A stretch of DNA of 64,000 nucleotides from JBEKCP01 sp049509515. GTDB taxonomy: Bacteria > Planctomycetota > Planctomycetia > Pirellulales > Thermoguttaceae. A program made the position numbers and the translations under genes. Below are positions 7,752-19,700 of the stretch, piece after piece. Position 1 is the stretch's first letter. Each line of letters starts with the position of its first letter. The DNA lies in NCBI GenBank assembly GCA_049509515.1, contig JBEKZV010000041.1:47109-111108 (forward strand). The letters run 5' to 3'. A model generated the notes under the pieces. It saw only the letters and a program-made list of their open reading frames with translations. It ran no database searches and was not told where the DNA came from.

Positions 7752-7807
7752 GTATCCGGCACACTCCGTGTGCCGCCTGCCAACGGCACACGGAGTGTGC
7801 CGGATAC
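7752..7807. repeat. Perfect 23-bp inverted repeat between cobT and cobS
   Basis: Arms 7752-7774 and 7785-7807 are exact reverse complements (GTATCCGGCACAC...), with a 10-base loop. There is no T-run, so it is not a classical terminator. A compact relative occurs at 49769-49797. Confidence 0.93.
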
Positions 7808-7808
7808 G

Positions 7809-8870
7809 TTATGCTTGGGACATGTGGGCCTCGTCGAAGGTGGCCACCTCGGTCAGGATCCGCCCGGCGGCCTCGACCAGGTGCATGGCCAGGACCGCCC
7901 CCGTGCCTTCGCCCAGCCGCAGGCCGAGGTCCAACAGCGGCTGCTTGCCCAGGCGCTCCTGCATGGCGCGGTGGCCCGGCTCCGCGCTGCGATGGGCGGC
8001 AATTACATATTGCGTGGCGGTGGGCGAGAGGGCGTGGGCCACCAGGGCCCCGGCCGTCGAGATGAAGCCATCCACCAGGACCGGCTTTCGCCGGGCGGCG
8101 GCGGCCAGCACCACCCCGGCGATGCCCCCGATCTCGAACCCGCCCACCTTGGCCAGGACATCCAGGCCGTCGCCGGGGTCCGGGCGGTTCACGCAGAGGG
8201 CCTTCTCCACGACGGCGATCTTGCGGGCCAGTTGGCCGTCGTCGATTCCGGTGCCGCGGCCCACCAACTCGGCGGCCGGGAGCCCCGCCAGCGCGGCAGC
8301 CACCGCCGCCGACGGCGTGGTGTTGGCAATGCCCATGTCGCCGGCGGCCAGGAGATCGACAGAATCGGTCAGTTCCTCCACCACCTCGATGCCCGTCTCG
8401 ATCGCGCGGACGGCCTGCTGGCGGGTCATGGCCGGCCCGGCGGCAATGTTGGCCGTTCCGGGGGCGATCTTGCGGTCGAGGATCTTCCCCGCCGCGGCCA
8501 GCGGCCCGAGATCAGCGGCCACGCCGATGTCGACCACCACCACGCGTGCACCGGCCAGCCGTGCCAGGGCGTTGATACTCGCCTTCCCGCCGGCAAATCC
8601 GTCGACCATCTGCGCCGTCACCTCCTGGGGATAGCGGCTGACGCCCTCGCGGGCCACGCCGTGGTCGCCAGCCATCACGACCACGGCCTTTCGCCCGAGC
8701 GCGGGCCGCAGCGAGCGGGTGATGCCGGCCAGGTCCAGGGCCAGGTCCATCAGCCGGCCCAGGGCCCAATGCGGCATGATGAGCTGATCGAGGCGTCGCT
8801 TGGCCGCCGCCCGAGAGGTCTCGTCCTGAGGGGTGATCTTCGCCAGGGTTGCGTCCAAGAGCGAGGTCAT
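7809..8870 (-). CDS. cobT: Nicotinate-nucleotide--dimethylbenzimidazole phosphoribosyltransferase CobT
   Basis: It forms alpha-ribazole phosphate, the lower ligand precursor, from nicotinate mononucleotide and a benzimidazole. VVVMAGDHGVAREGVS, GDMGIANTTPSAAV, GRGTGIDD, GFEIGGIAGVVLAAA and the C-terminal LGEGTGAVLAM are the family motifs, including the catalytic glutamate of the last one. It has 353 residues, the usual length, and is free of repeat insertions in its body. Repeats flank it on both sides. It starts at ATG 8870. Confidence 0.96.
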   Translation of the reverse strand: MTSLLDATLAKITPQDETSRAAAKRRLDQLIMPHWALGRLMDLALDLAGITRSLRPALGRKAVVVMAGDHGVAREGVSRYPQEVTAQMVDGFAGGKASINALARLAGARVVVVDIGVAADLGPLAAAGKILDRKIAPGTANIAAGPAMTRQQAVRAIETGIEVVEELTDSVDLLAAGDMGIANTTPSAAVAAALAGLPAAELVGRGTGIDDGQLARKIAVVEKALCVNRPDPGDGLDVLAKVGGFEIGGIAGVVLAAAARRKPVLVDGFISTAGALVAHALSPTATQYVIAAHRSAEPGHRAMQERLGKQPLLDLGLRLGEGTGAVLAMHLVEAAGRILTEVATFDEAHMSQA

Positions 8871-8876
8871 GTTAGA

Positions 8877-8960
8877 AGTCTTGGGTCTTAGGTCTTAGGT
8901 CTTAGGTCTTAGGTCTTAGGTCTTGGGTCCGCCCGCCTTCATCCTTCATCCTTTATCCTT
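8877..8960. repeat. CTTAGGT and ATCCTTC heptanucleotide arrays between cobU and cobT
   Basis: About seven GTCTTAG/GTCTTGG units run from 8878 to 8927, followed by ATCCTTC units to about 8958. The cobU stop codon (8946-8948) lies inside the ATCCTTC array, so the last residues of CobU come from the repeat. Confidence 0.88.
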
Positions 8961-9494
8961 GATCTGCAGTGGGATGCCGCAGCACAGCAGCGTGACCGCG
9001 TCGGCCTCGTGGGCGATCTGCTGGTTCGCCCGGCCCAAGAGGTCGCGGAAACGGCGGGCGGACGCGTTTTCGGGTACGATGCCCATGCCGACCTCACTGG
9101 TGACGAAGATCACGGTGCCCGTAGCCGCCCGGGCGGCGGCGAGCATCTCGCGGCACCGGCCGGCAATCTCCGCCTCGTCGATCTCGTGCGACTGGGCACC
9201 GGCGGCGTACATCAAGTTGTTGACCCACAACGTCACGCAATCCAGCACCAGCACGTTGTGCTCCCGCTGGCGGCCGAACACGCCCGCCACGTCCAGCGGC
9301 TCTTCGACCGTCTCCCAGCCGCGGTCCCGGCGGGCCAACTGGTGGGAGGCGATCCGCCGGGCCATCTCGTCGTCGGTAGCCGCTCCGGTGGCCACGAAGA
9401 GCCGCCGCGGCGGAAGCGACTCGGCCATCCGCTGCGCGTAAGCGCTCTTGCCGCTGCGGCAGCCGCCCACCACGAGGGTAATCCTAGCCGTCAT
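8946..9494 (-). CDS. cobU: Adenosylcobinamide kinase / adenosylcobinamide-phosphate guanylyltransferase CobU
   Basis: It phosphorylates adenosylcobinamide and activates it as the GDP ester for CobS. The N-terminal P-loop VVGGCRSGKSAYAQ, the VLDCVTLWVNNLM motif and VTSEVGMGIVPENASAR near the C-terminus identify it. The length of 182 residues is normal. It starts at ATG 9494, overlapping the 3' end of cobA by 11 bp. Confidence 0.95.
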   Translation of the reverse strand: MTARITLVVGGCRSGKSAYAQRMAESLPPRRLFVATGAATDDEMARRIASHQLARRDRGWETVEEPLDVAGVFGRQREHNVLVLDCVTLWVNNLMYAAGAQSHEIDEAEIAGRCREMLAAARAATGTVIFVTSEVGMGIVPENASARRFRDLLGRANQQIAHEADAVTLLCCGIPLQIKDKG

Positions 9495-10260
9495 TCGCGA
9501 TCGTTTCGGATTTGGGATTTGGGATTTGGGATTTTTCGACCCGCGCCACTTCTCCCACCACGATCACCGCCGGTGGCCGGAGCTGCCGCCCGTGTATCAC
9601 CGCCGCCACCTCGCCCAGGGTCGAGCGGATCACCTCCTGGTCCGGCCACGTCGCGCGGCGGACGACGGCCACGGGCGTGCCCGCCGGGCGGCCACCCCGC
9701 AGCAGCGCCTCGCTCCATTGCTCGACGGACGTTACGGCCATGTAGAAGACCAGCGTGCCCGGGAACCGGGCCAGCGATTCGTAGTCCAGCTCCGGACCGG
9801 CCGAGGCGTCGCTCCGCCGGTGGCCGGTCACCAGGGCCACGGCCGAGGCGCAATCGCGATGCGTCAGCGGCACGCCGGCATGGCTGGCGGCGGCCAGGGC
9901 GGCCGTTACGCCGGGCACCACTTCGCAGGCGATCCCCGCCGCGTGGAGGGCCTGGACCTCCTCGGCCCCCCGGCCGAACAGGTGCGGATCGCCGCTCTTG
10001 AGCCGCACGACGGTCCTGCCCTGCCGGGCCGCGTCGATCATCCGCCGCTGGACTTCTTCCTGCGACATGCCACGGCCGCCGTGGGGATGGCCCAGCGACA
10101 CCAACTCGGCCGGCGCCGAAACATGGCCCAGGATCGCCGGGTTGACCAGGTAGTCGTAGAGCACCAGGTCCGCCAGGGCCAGGCACTCCGCGCCGCGGAG
10201 CGTCAGCAGCCCCGGGTCGCCCGGCCCGGCACCCACCAGGTAAACTTGACCGTTTGCCAT
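9484..10260 (-). CDS. cobA: Uroporphyrinogen-III C-methyltransferase CobA
   Basis: It methylates uroporphyrinogen III twice with S-adenosylmethionine to precorrin-2, the entry step to corrins and siroheme. VYLVGAGPGDPGLLTLRG at the N-terminus, RLKSGDPHLFGRGAEE, VVPGVTAALAA, PLTHRDCASA and TLVFYMAV are all family motifs. It has 258 residues. It is the first gene behind the riboswitch. Its C-terminal tail is written by a GGGATTT-type heptanucleotide array at about 9508-9537, which adds a QIPNPKSE stretch. The start is ATG 10260 with no strong Shine-Dalgarno sequence. Confidence 0.95.
   Translation of the reverse strand: MANGQVYLVGAGPGDPGLLTLRGAECLALADLVLYDYLVNPAILGHVSAPAELVSLGHPHGGRGMSQEEVQRRMIDAARQGRTVVRLKSGDPHLFGRGAEEVQALHAAGIACEVVPGVTAALAAASHAGVPLTHRDCASAVALVTGHRRSDASAGPELDYESLARFPGTLVFYMAVTSVEQWSEALLRGGRPAGTPVAVVRRATWPDQEVIRSTLGEVAAVIHGRQLRPPAVIVVGEVARVEKSQIPNPKSETIANDG
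9508..9537. repeat. GGGATTT heptanucleotide array at the 3' end of cobA
   Basis: Three to four GGGATTT units, read in reverse complement as the end of the cobA coding sequence. Confidence 0.8.
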
Positions 10261-10276
10261 GGGGACTGAGTCTCAT

Positions 10277-10353
10277 AAAGCTGCGACCGTTTGTGGCGGA
10301 ACACGCCGACCATCGGTCGCAGAACACAGGCGCGACCAACGGTCGCGGCTTTA
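10277..10353. repeat. Inverted repeat in the cobA leader
   Basis: AAAGCTGCGACCG near 10277 and CGGTCGCGGCTTTA near 10340 face each other, with a further GCGACC-AAC-GGTCGC palindrome inside. It lies between the riboswitch terminator and the cobA start, so it would form a hairpin in the 5' untranslated RNA close to the start codon. Confidence 0.75.
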
Positions 10354-10362
10354 TTCTTTGAA

Positions 10363-10396
10363 ACAAAAAAGCCCACCTGCGGGAGGTTGGGCTTGT
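10363..10396 (-). terminator. Rho-independent terminator of the B12 riboswitch
   Basis: On the minus strand, AAGCCCAACCTCC and GGTGGGCTT form a stem around CGCA, followed directly by TTTTTTG. It is downstream of the riboswitch aptamer and upstream of cobA, the expected place for the expression platform of an OFF switch. Confidence 0.85.
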
Positions 10397-10439
10397 GTAC
10401 ATGACGAAGTAATGCCTTTCCCGCGAAGGACCGCGCCGC

Positions 10440-10645
10440 TGGGGCGCGATGTCGTATCCTGACTTTCGGGTCGTTCTACTCGCCGTCGCCTTCCCATCCC
10501 CCCAGGGGACAGTGGCTTCTCGGGAGCCCGACCGGCTCGCGCTGGGTGCGGGCCTGGGGGTTCCTGACGGCTTTCGTCGCCGATCACAGTGGCGGGGCCG
10601 TGCTGGATTCTCACCAGCTTCCGAGTTCCTATTCGGAACATCCTC
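10440..10645 (-). ncRNA. Cobalamin (AdoCbl) riboswitch
   Basis: Read on the minus strand the conserved parts appear in order: GGTGAGAATCCAGCACGG, CCCGCCACTGTGA, AGAAGCCACTG, GATGGGAAGG, GACCCGAAAGTCAGGATAC (the B12 box). Order and spacing match the class I cobalamin riboswitch. It sits directly in front of a terminator and of the cobA-cobU-cobT-cobS... operon, so high AdoCbl should stop transcription of the pathway. Confidence 0.93.
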
Positions 10646-10674
10646 AGCATAAGGCGGCCCGCCCAGACCGTCAA
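10646..10674 (-). promoter_or_regulatory. Sigma70-type promoter of the cobalamin operon
   Basis: Minus strand -35 TTGACG (10674-10669), 17-base spacer, -10 TATGCT (10651-10646). Transcription would begin around 10639, immediately before the riboswitch aptamer. Confidence 0.7.
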
Positions 10675-10708
10675 GGGCCCGGCTGGCCGGCAATCGCGCG
10701 TCGGGTGG

Positions 10709-10793
10709 CACGCCCTGAGGCGCGAAGGGCGTGGAAGGCTCGCAAAGCACGCCCTTCGCTCCGCTCAGGGACGTGCCACCCCGTTCGCTGCGA
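10709..10793. repeat. GTGGCACGCCCTGAG inverted repeat upstream of the cobalamin promoter
   Basis: GTGGCACGCCCTGAG at the left end faces CTCAGGGACGTGCCAC at the right, with inner GAAGGGCGTG...CACGCCCTTC arms. It fills the space between the divergent cobalamin operon and the RND gene and lies outside both predicted promoters. Confidence 0.8.
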
Positions 10794-10859
10794 GCGACCG
10801 GCCCGCCAAACGGTCCTCGCATGCCCATTCTGGGGAGGTCTGCGGTGGCGTTATTCGTC

Positions 10860-10888
10860 TTGCGGCCGGGCCGGGCAAGTATTAGAAT
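10860..10888 (+). promoter_or_regulatory. Putative sigma70 promoter of the MMPL/RND gene
   Basis: TTGCGG (10860-10865), 17-base spacer, TAGAAT (10883-10888), about 120 bases before the start codon. The -10 matches the consensus in five of six positions. Confidence 0.5.
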
Positions 10889-11011
10889 CCCGCAATTCCT
10901 GCTCTCATTTGGGGGGACCGGGCACGATGCCCGGCAGCCGGCAGTCAGGATCGATCGCGGCCGTCCGCCCCCCATCTCGGGCATCGTGGAACAACAAGCT
11001 GGGCCAATGTG

Positions 11012-13873
11012 ATGTCGGCGGAAGGGATGCCGCGGGCAGAATCGTCGCTAGTGGCCAAGCCTCTGGAGTGGATCACCGCCCTGGTGATCCGCTTCCCGGT
11101 GGCCACGATGGTCGTGTCCGGGCTATTGGCCGCCGGGTCGTTGGTGTTGGCCCAGACGCGGTTGCAGTTCCAGACGAGCCGCTCCAGCCTGCTGAGCCCG
11201 AAGAGCGATTACAACCGCCGCTGGCTGGAGTACGCCGACGAGTTCGGCGAGCAGGACGACGTGGTGGTCGTCGTCAGCGGCGAGAACCGCCAAGCGATCC
11301 TTCCCGTCTTGGACGAGCTTGCCGAGCGTCTCAAGCGGGAGCCCAAGTTCTTCCGCTCGGTGTTCCACCGGGTAGACACGGCGAAGTTTCAGGCCAAGGG
11401 GCTGTACTACCTGAAGCCCGAGAAGTTGGCCGAGATCGAGGGGTTCCTGGGCTCGGTTCGGCCGGTGATCGAGGGCCAGTGGTCGGCGTTGAACGTCGGC
11501 GGGCAGGTGGCGTGGTTTGCGGAGCAGCTTGGCAGCGGCGATCCGCGGCAGGCGGCGGCCGCCGCCGGGGCGGGCCGTGAGGCCCAGGCCCAGGCCCTGA
11601 AGATGCTCGGCGAGGCGCTGGGGAAGCCCGGCCCGTACCACTCCCCGTGGCCCGACATGCGCGACACGGCCGCTTTCAACCAGCCGGGCGAATGGGGCGA
11701 CTTCCTCAAGAGCGGCGGCTACATCATGGCCAACGGGGGCCGGGTGGGCATGCTCCAGATGTGGATGGTCAAGAACAAGGGCGACAATTTCGCCGAATAT
11801 GCCGACGCCATCGCCGCCTTGCGGCGGATCGTGGGCGAAGTGCGGGGCCGCCATCCCCAAACCTGGATCGGCCTGACCGGCATCCCCATCATGGAAAACG
11901 ACGAGATGGAATCCAGCGGCACGGCGATGACCCAGGCGGGCATCCTGTCGCTGGTGGGCGTGGCCCTGCTGTACATCGCCGGGTTCGGCTGCATCCGCCA
12001 CCCGACCATGGCCATCATCGCCCTGGTGGTGCCCATGGCCTGGGCGTTCGGGTTCATCGTGCTGGCCGTGGGGCACTTGAACATCCTCAGCAGCGCGTTT
12101 GCCACGATCATCATCGGCCTGGGCAGCGACTTCGGCGTGTACTACATCGCGCAGTACCTCCGGCTGCAGTCGCAAAACCTCTCGACCCGCGACGCCCTGC
12201 TGGAGACCGCCCGCAGCATGGGCCCCGGCATCACCACCGGGGCCCTGAGCACGGCGATGGCCTTCTTCGTGATCGGGCTGAGCGACTTTCCGGGCATCGC
12301 GGAGCTGGGGATGATTGCGGGCGGCGGCATCCTGCTGTGCTGGCTGGCGGCGTTGACGACGCTGCCGGCGATGATCCAGTGGTGGGACGGCGATCGCCGC
12401 GCGTGGAGGGCCCCGGCCCCGCTGGACATCTACGGCTGGCTGGGCCCGCTCTTGCGGCGCCCGAAGCTGCTCCTGGGCGGCTACGCCGCGGCGACGCTCC
12501 TGTTGGCGCTGGGGATGGGCCACCTGTGGTACGACCACAACCTGTTGCACATGCAGGCGGCCGGCCTGGAGAGCGTCGAGCTGGAAGAACGCCTGCTGCG
12601 GCAGAACGACCTGGGGGCCTCGTTCGCCGTGTCCGTGGCCAAGACCCGCGAGGAGCTCCTGGCCCGCAAGCAGAAGTTTCTCGAGTTGCCCATGGTCGAC
12701 TCGGTGAAGGAGATCGTCTCGTGTTTCCCGGAGGATACCCAGGCCAACCGGCCGGTCATCGAGCGGATCCACGCGCGGCTGAGGAACCTGCCGGACCACG
12801 CGCCCACGTATGACTTCCAGAGCTGGAACATCACCACGGCATTCCGCATGCCGGACCGCGTGGGGCAGATCCCGGTGGTGCCGCAGGCGGCGCTGGCGGC
12901 GGCCCTGACGCGGCTCGGGCAAATGGCGGCGGCAGGCCCGCCCACGGCCGAGACCCGGGCGCTCGGGCAGCTTTGCGAGTTGGTCCGCGCCCTGCCCGAG
13001 CAGGAGTATCGCCGCCGTCTTGCGACCTTCCAGCAGGGGCTGGCCGCGGACGTGCTCGCGCGGCTCACGGCGCTCCGCGGGGTCTCCGATCCCGAGCCGC
13101 CGCAGTTGGGCGACCTGCCGCAGGGCCTCGTGGCCCGCTTCGTCGGCCGGCACGGCTGGTACGCCATGCAGGTCTGCACCAAGGCCGACATCTGGAACAT
13201 GGACGCCCTGGAGAAGTTCGTCCACGCGGTGCGCAAAGTCGACGTCAACGTGACCGGCAACCCGTTGCAGATCTATGAAGCCTCGCGGCAGATGAAGACG
13301 ACCTACGAGAAAGGGGCCCTGTACGCGGTGCTGGCGGTACTGGCGGTCGTGTATCTCGATTTCCGCAGCCTGCGGCTGTCGCTCTTGGCCCTGGTGCCGC
13401 TGGTGGCCTCGAAATTGCAGCTCTTCGGCCTGATGGGATGGCTCGGCATCCCCTTGAACCCGGCCAACATGATCGTGCTGCCCTTGATCCTGGGCGTGGG
13501 CGTCGACACGGGGGTGCATATCGTCCACGACTATCTGCGGGAGCGGGCTCCGTACCGCATCAGCGCCTCGACCGGGGCGGCGGTCGTGATCAACACGCTG
13601 CAGAACATTGTGGGGTTCGGCGGCCTCATGATCGCCGCGCACTGCGGGCTGCACAGCCTGGGCCGCGTCCTGACGCTCGGCATGGCCTGCTGCCTGCTGA
13701 GCGGCCTGGTGATGCCGGCATTGTTGCGGCTGATGCCGGGTCGCGGGGCCGCGGCGGGCGGCCAGGCAGGCCCCGCGCGCGGAGCGGCCAAGATCGATCC
13801 GGCGGCCGGGCGCCCCGGCCCGCACGCCGTCCGGCCACTGGCCATCCCCCGCCGCACCGCAGCGCCCGTCTGA
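11012..13873 (+). CDS. MMPL/RND-superfamily transporter, HpnN-like (hopanoid or lipid export)
   Basis: A large inner-membrane exporter of the RND superfamily. One helix near residues 25-50 is followed by a long periplasmic domain, then a cluster of helices with GLGSDFGVYYIAQYL (the sterol-sensing-like core), a second periplasmic domain, and a second helix cluster with GVGVDTGVHIVHDYL. The duplicated layout with two conserved Asp-bearing helices is typical of MMPL proteins; its closest recognisable form is the HpnN type associated with hopanoid transport. That substrate is an inference, as no hopanoid genes are in the window. It starts at ATG 11012 or the GTG just before. No adaptor or outer-membrane partner is adjacent. 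Confidence 0.78.
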   Translation: MSAEGMPRAESSLVAKPLEWITALVIRFPVATMVVSGLLAAGSLVLAQTRLQFQTSRSSLLSPKSDYNRRWLEYADEFGEQDDVVVVVSGENRQAILPVLDELAERLKREPKFFRSVFHRVDTAKFQAKGLYYLKPEKLAEIEGFLGSVRPVIEGQWSALNVGGQVAWFAEQLGSGDPRQAAAAAGAGREAQAQALKMLGEALGKPGPYHSPWPDMRDTAAFNQPGEWGDFLKSGGYIMANGGRVGMLQMWMVKNKGDNFAEYADAIAALRRIVGEVRGRHPQTWIGLTGIPIMENDEMESSGTAMTQAGILSLVGVALLYIAGFGCIRHPTMAIIALVVPMAWAFGFIVLAVGHLNILSSAFATIIIGLGSDFGVYYIAQYLRLQSQNLSTRDALLETARSMGPGITTGALSTAMAFFVIGLSDFPGIAELGMIAGGGILLCWLAALTTLPAMIQWWDGDRRAWRAPAPLDIYGWLGPLLRRPKLLLGGYAAATLLLALGMGHLWYDHNLLHMQAAGLESVELEERLLRQNDLGASFAVSVAKTREELLARKQKFLELPMVDSVKEIVSCFPEDTQANRPVIERIHARLRNLPDHAPTYDFQSWNITTAFRMPDRVGQIPVVPQAALAAALTRLGQMAAAGPPTAETRALGQLCELVRALPEQEYRRRLATFQQGLAADVLARLTALRGVSDPEPPQLGDLPQGLVARFVGRHGWYAMQVCTKADIWNMDALEKFVHAVRKVDVNVTGNPLQIYEASRQMKTTYEKGALYAVLAVLAVVYLDFRSLRLSLLALVPLVASKLQLFGLMGWLGIPLNPANMIVLPLILGVGVDTGVHIVHDYLRERAPYRISASTGAAVVINTLQNIVGFGGLMIAAHCGLHSLGRVLTLGMACCLLSGLVMPALLRLMPGRGAAAGGQAGPARGAAKIDPAAGRPGPHAVRPLAIPRRTAAPV

Positions 13874-13951
13874 GCGACCCTGCGTCGGGTTGACAAAACG
13901 CATCGTGTGGCGAAAACGAGCCCTGGGCGGTCGTCGCCGCAAGACGTGCCC

Positions 13952-13980
13952 CGCACCGCGGGCCCTCTCCCGCGGTGCGG
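13952..13980. terminator. Hairpin downstream of the MMPL/RND gene
   Basis: GCACCGCGGG and CCCGCGGTGC pair around a CCCTCT loop. There is no T-run, so it is a possible factor-dependent terminator only. Confidence 0.45.
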
Positions 13981-14031
13981 CCCCCGAGAAGGCGCAGAAA
14001 ATCCCTGCGGGCGTTTGACGACCAGGCGATC

Positions 14032-14059
14032 TTGACACAGAGTTCAGATAGCGTTATCG
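14032..14059 (+). promoter_or_regulatory. Putative promoter of the subtilase gene
   Basis: A perfect -35 TTGACA (14032-14037) is followed after 16 bases by TTATCG. The -10 is weak. It lies about 140 bases before the chosen start codon. Confidence 0.4.
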
Positions 14060-14196
14060 CTCCTCCTTTCTTCTTTTCTTTGCGTCCTTGTCCGCCGCCC
14101 ACTCGCGGCACGCAGTCGAAAGTCCCGCAGTTTTCCGGGCACCGCCGGCAACGGCTGCCTTGGGACCTGTCGGCGACCGACCTCAGGCCAGGCACC

Positions 14197-16641
<2,445 letters not shown>

Positions 16642-16782
16642 CCGCGGATGGATGCTGCTCGCGGGCGAACCTGATCCAAGCCCGAAGCGCAAGCGAGGGA
16701 GATAAACGATTCCCTCGCTCGCGCTTCGGGCTTCTGTGCAACGTGCCGTCTTCACCCGCGAGCAGTACACATCCGCGGACAT
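16642..16782. repeat. Nested inverted repeats filling the gap between two convergent genes
   Basis: Inner arms 16678-16700 and 16711-16733 (CCCGAAGCGCAAGCGAGGGA type) match with one mismatch around a 10-base loop. Outer arms near 16642-16669 and 16750-16779 (CCGCGGATG...GCTCGCGGG) enclose them. The whole intergenic space is this structure, and it may serve as a bidirectional terminator. Confidence 0.88.
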
Positions 16783-19700
16783 TCATCCGCGGCTGCCAAG
16801 GGCTTCCTTGCACATGCGGCGATAGCGGTTCTGCTCGGCAGAGCTTTCGGGCAGGGCGGCCCCTTGCCGCCAAGCGGCACGCGCCTCGTCCGGGCGTCCC
16901 AGGCCGACCAGGGCCTGGCCTTTTCCATAGAGGGCGGACGATTCCTCCGGCTGGTTCGAGCGGCCGACGTTCAGGTTGGCCGGATAGGTCAATGCCGCCT
17001 CGAAGTCTACAAGCGCGGCCGCGAAGTGCTTCTGCTCCAAGGACTGCCGGCCGCGCTTCACGTGGGCCTGGTTGAACAGATCCCACGTGATGGTCTGCGC
17101 TTCCCAATTCACGAAGTAGGGCGTGGATTCCAAGAGCTTGAGGGCGTCGTCGTAACGCTCCGCGTCGAAGTACGCCTGGGCCAGCAGGATCGTGATCTCC
17201 GATCGCCGATCCGCACCGGCCGGCATGCCCTCCAGCAGTGCGATCGCCTCGCGGCGTTTGCCGGCGGCCAGCAGGACCTCGGCCAGATCGCGGTACAAGG
17301 TCTGGTCCTTGGGCCGCAGCGCGATTGCGCGGCGATAGTGCTCCGCGGCCGCGTCGAGCTGGCCTTGCGATTTCCAGGCGGCCAGACCCAGATTGCGCCA
17401 TGCCTCGCCGAACTCCGGGGCCAGCCGGGCGGCCTCCTTCCAATGCGAAACGGCCTCAGGCACGCGGGCGACGTGCGCCAGCAGATTCCCAAGTGCAAAA
17501 TGGGCCAAGGCATCGCCCGGTTCCTCGGCGAGGCAGTATTCGAGCACGGCCAGCTCTTCCGGCCGCGAGGGGTACGCGCCGGACGCGCCGGCCGACAACA
17601 ATTCGTTCTGCCGGAGCACGGCCTTGACCCAAGGGGCCGGCAACTTGCTATTCTTGTCGGCGAAGCGGGCGAAATAAGCCAGGTAGCACCGGGGCAAGAT
17701 GGTCCGCCGGGCCGGGGGAACTTCGTCCAGGCACGCCGCGTAGAGCAACCGCCCGGCCTCGTCGAGCAGGCCGAGTTCGGCCAGCGCCAGGCTCGTTTCC
17801 AGCATGTTGAACTCGTATTCCCCAACAAAGGCTCGGGCATCCTTGACGAACTGCTGGAGGGCCGCGTCGTCCTCGATGGCCAGGATCGCCCGGGGCAGGA
17901 GGTTGGTGGGCTCTTCGGCGGACCGCTGGCGGGCGATCTGCCGGGCCTCCTCCAACGTATCCGGCACCGGGCACCGTGCTCGCATGGTCGGTGTGCCGTC
18001 CGCTCTTCCCACGGCCCGGAGGGCCAGGGCCAGATGGTCCTTGGCCCGGCCGTCCCGCGGGTTGGCGGCCACCGCCTTGCGGAAGGCGGCTGCGGCAGGG
18101 GCGGCCTGCTTCAGGCGAAGGTGGGCGCGGCCGGCCAAGTCGTAGCCGATCGAGGCCGTTGCCGGACACCGCGCCGCGCGATAGCCGCACGCCAGGGCTT
18201 CGGACTCCTGCCCTTCCACGCGCAAGTGGGCGACGCCCAGAAAATACCATGCCAGGCCGTCGTCGGGCTGCCGCTGGAGGGCCTTCTTGAGCCGCTCCCG
18301 GGCATCCTGATATCGGCCCACGGCAACGTCCATCGCGGCGAGCATGCGGAGCGCCGGCCCATCGCCCGCATCCTTGGCCAGGGCCTTTTCGCAATAGCCG
18401 CGGGCCAGGCGGCGGTCGAGGGCCCGGTAGGCCCGCTCGCCTTTGAGATACAACTCTTCGACGCCGAGCTGCTCGTCCGGTTTCTCGGCGAGTTTGGGGG
18501 GCGTGGCGGGCCGGATCTCCAGCGGGACGGTGAACTCGGCCAGGAGCGTGCGGTCCTGGGCCCGGATCGACACGTGGACCGGCTCGCCCCCGCCGGCCGG
18601 CACCGCGATCTCCTGCGGTTTCGCGGGGGAAAGGTCCAGCCGCCGCACGGGCGTCTTGAAATGAACCGCCGCCAGCGGATTAGGGGCGAAGGGATTCGGG
18701 GCCGCCGAAGGGTCCGGGCGCCGCACGGCCGCCTTCCCGCCGCTCCAGGACAGCGTGTAGCTTGCATCGGGGAACTCGCCCGTCGCCAGGATCCGCAAGC
18801 GGAGCCTACCGTCCTTGCGGACAGCCTCGACGGCCAGGTTCCGGTTGGCATACTCAAAACCCCGGCCCAGCCCGTGGACCGGATACCACCATTCCTGCCA
18901 GGCGATCTGGTCGTGGGGACCCAGCAGGCCGTAGTCCGACTGCGTGGGCAGCGGCCCGCTCTGCACCTCGATGTACTGGCCGTCCTGGTCGGTGAGATTC
19001 TTCTGGCCCACCAGCCCGAAGTCCGAGTTGCCCCAGGTCCAGGCCTTCTTGCCGGGCAGCTCGTAATGGTTGGCGGTGGCGACGATGCCGCGGTCGGCGT
19101 CCACGTCGTAGGCCCCGAAGAAATCGTGCTCGCAGCCGACGGCGAACACCGAGGCGGGCGCGTCCCAGTTCTTGAGCCGGGACAGGTCCTTGCCCGCATC
19201 GACCGGCCACGCGAAGAACTTCCGCCCGAAGTGGTCCGTGCCCAGCCGCATGGGATAGATGAACCGCGTGCCGGGCCGATTGGGAAAGGCCGTGCAGTTC
19301 CAGAAGTAATACGGGGCCGGGGTGTCGGTAGGATTGGCGATGCGGATCTGCTCGTCGAGGTAGCTGCGGCCGGGGTGCAACGTCACGCGGACCGTCCAGC
19401 GGGTGCGGCAGATCATCTCCTGGTTGCCGATTTCGAGATAGGCCGAGCCATCGGCGTTCTGGCCCGTCAGGGCGTCAACCGGCGAGCAGACGGTCACGGT
19501 ATGTCCTTGGGGGCCCGCATTCCACTCGACGCCGCCGCTGATGAACGCCCCGCGGAGCGCGATCATGCCCGGCTTGATGACGTGGTTCAGGTGGAACATC
19601 TCCTTGCCCTCGGTCTTGTCGAGGACCGAGTGCAGCCGCCCGCCCAATTCCGGCAGGCAGGTGATCTTGAGGTACTCGTTCTCCAGGAACAGGGCCTTGT

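Noticed and set aside
7752..7807. The perfect hairpin between cobT and cobS as an intrinsic terminator
   Set aside because: It has no T-run on either strand and would cut the operon in two. Similar copies lie inside genes or gaps of both orientations.
5394..8891. A 1165-codon open frame on the plus strand across the cobalamin genes
   Set aside because: It is antisense to cobQ, cobD, cobS and cobT, which have full family motifs. High GC content keeps such frames open.
11123..14038. A 971-codon open frame on the minus strand
   Set aside because: It is opposite to the MMPL/RND gene and consists of His/Arg/Gly-rich residues with no motif.
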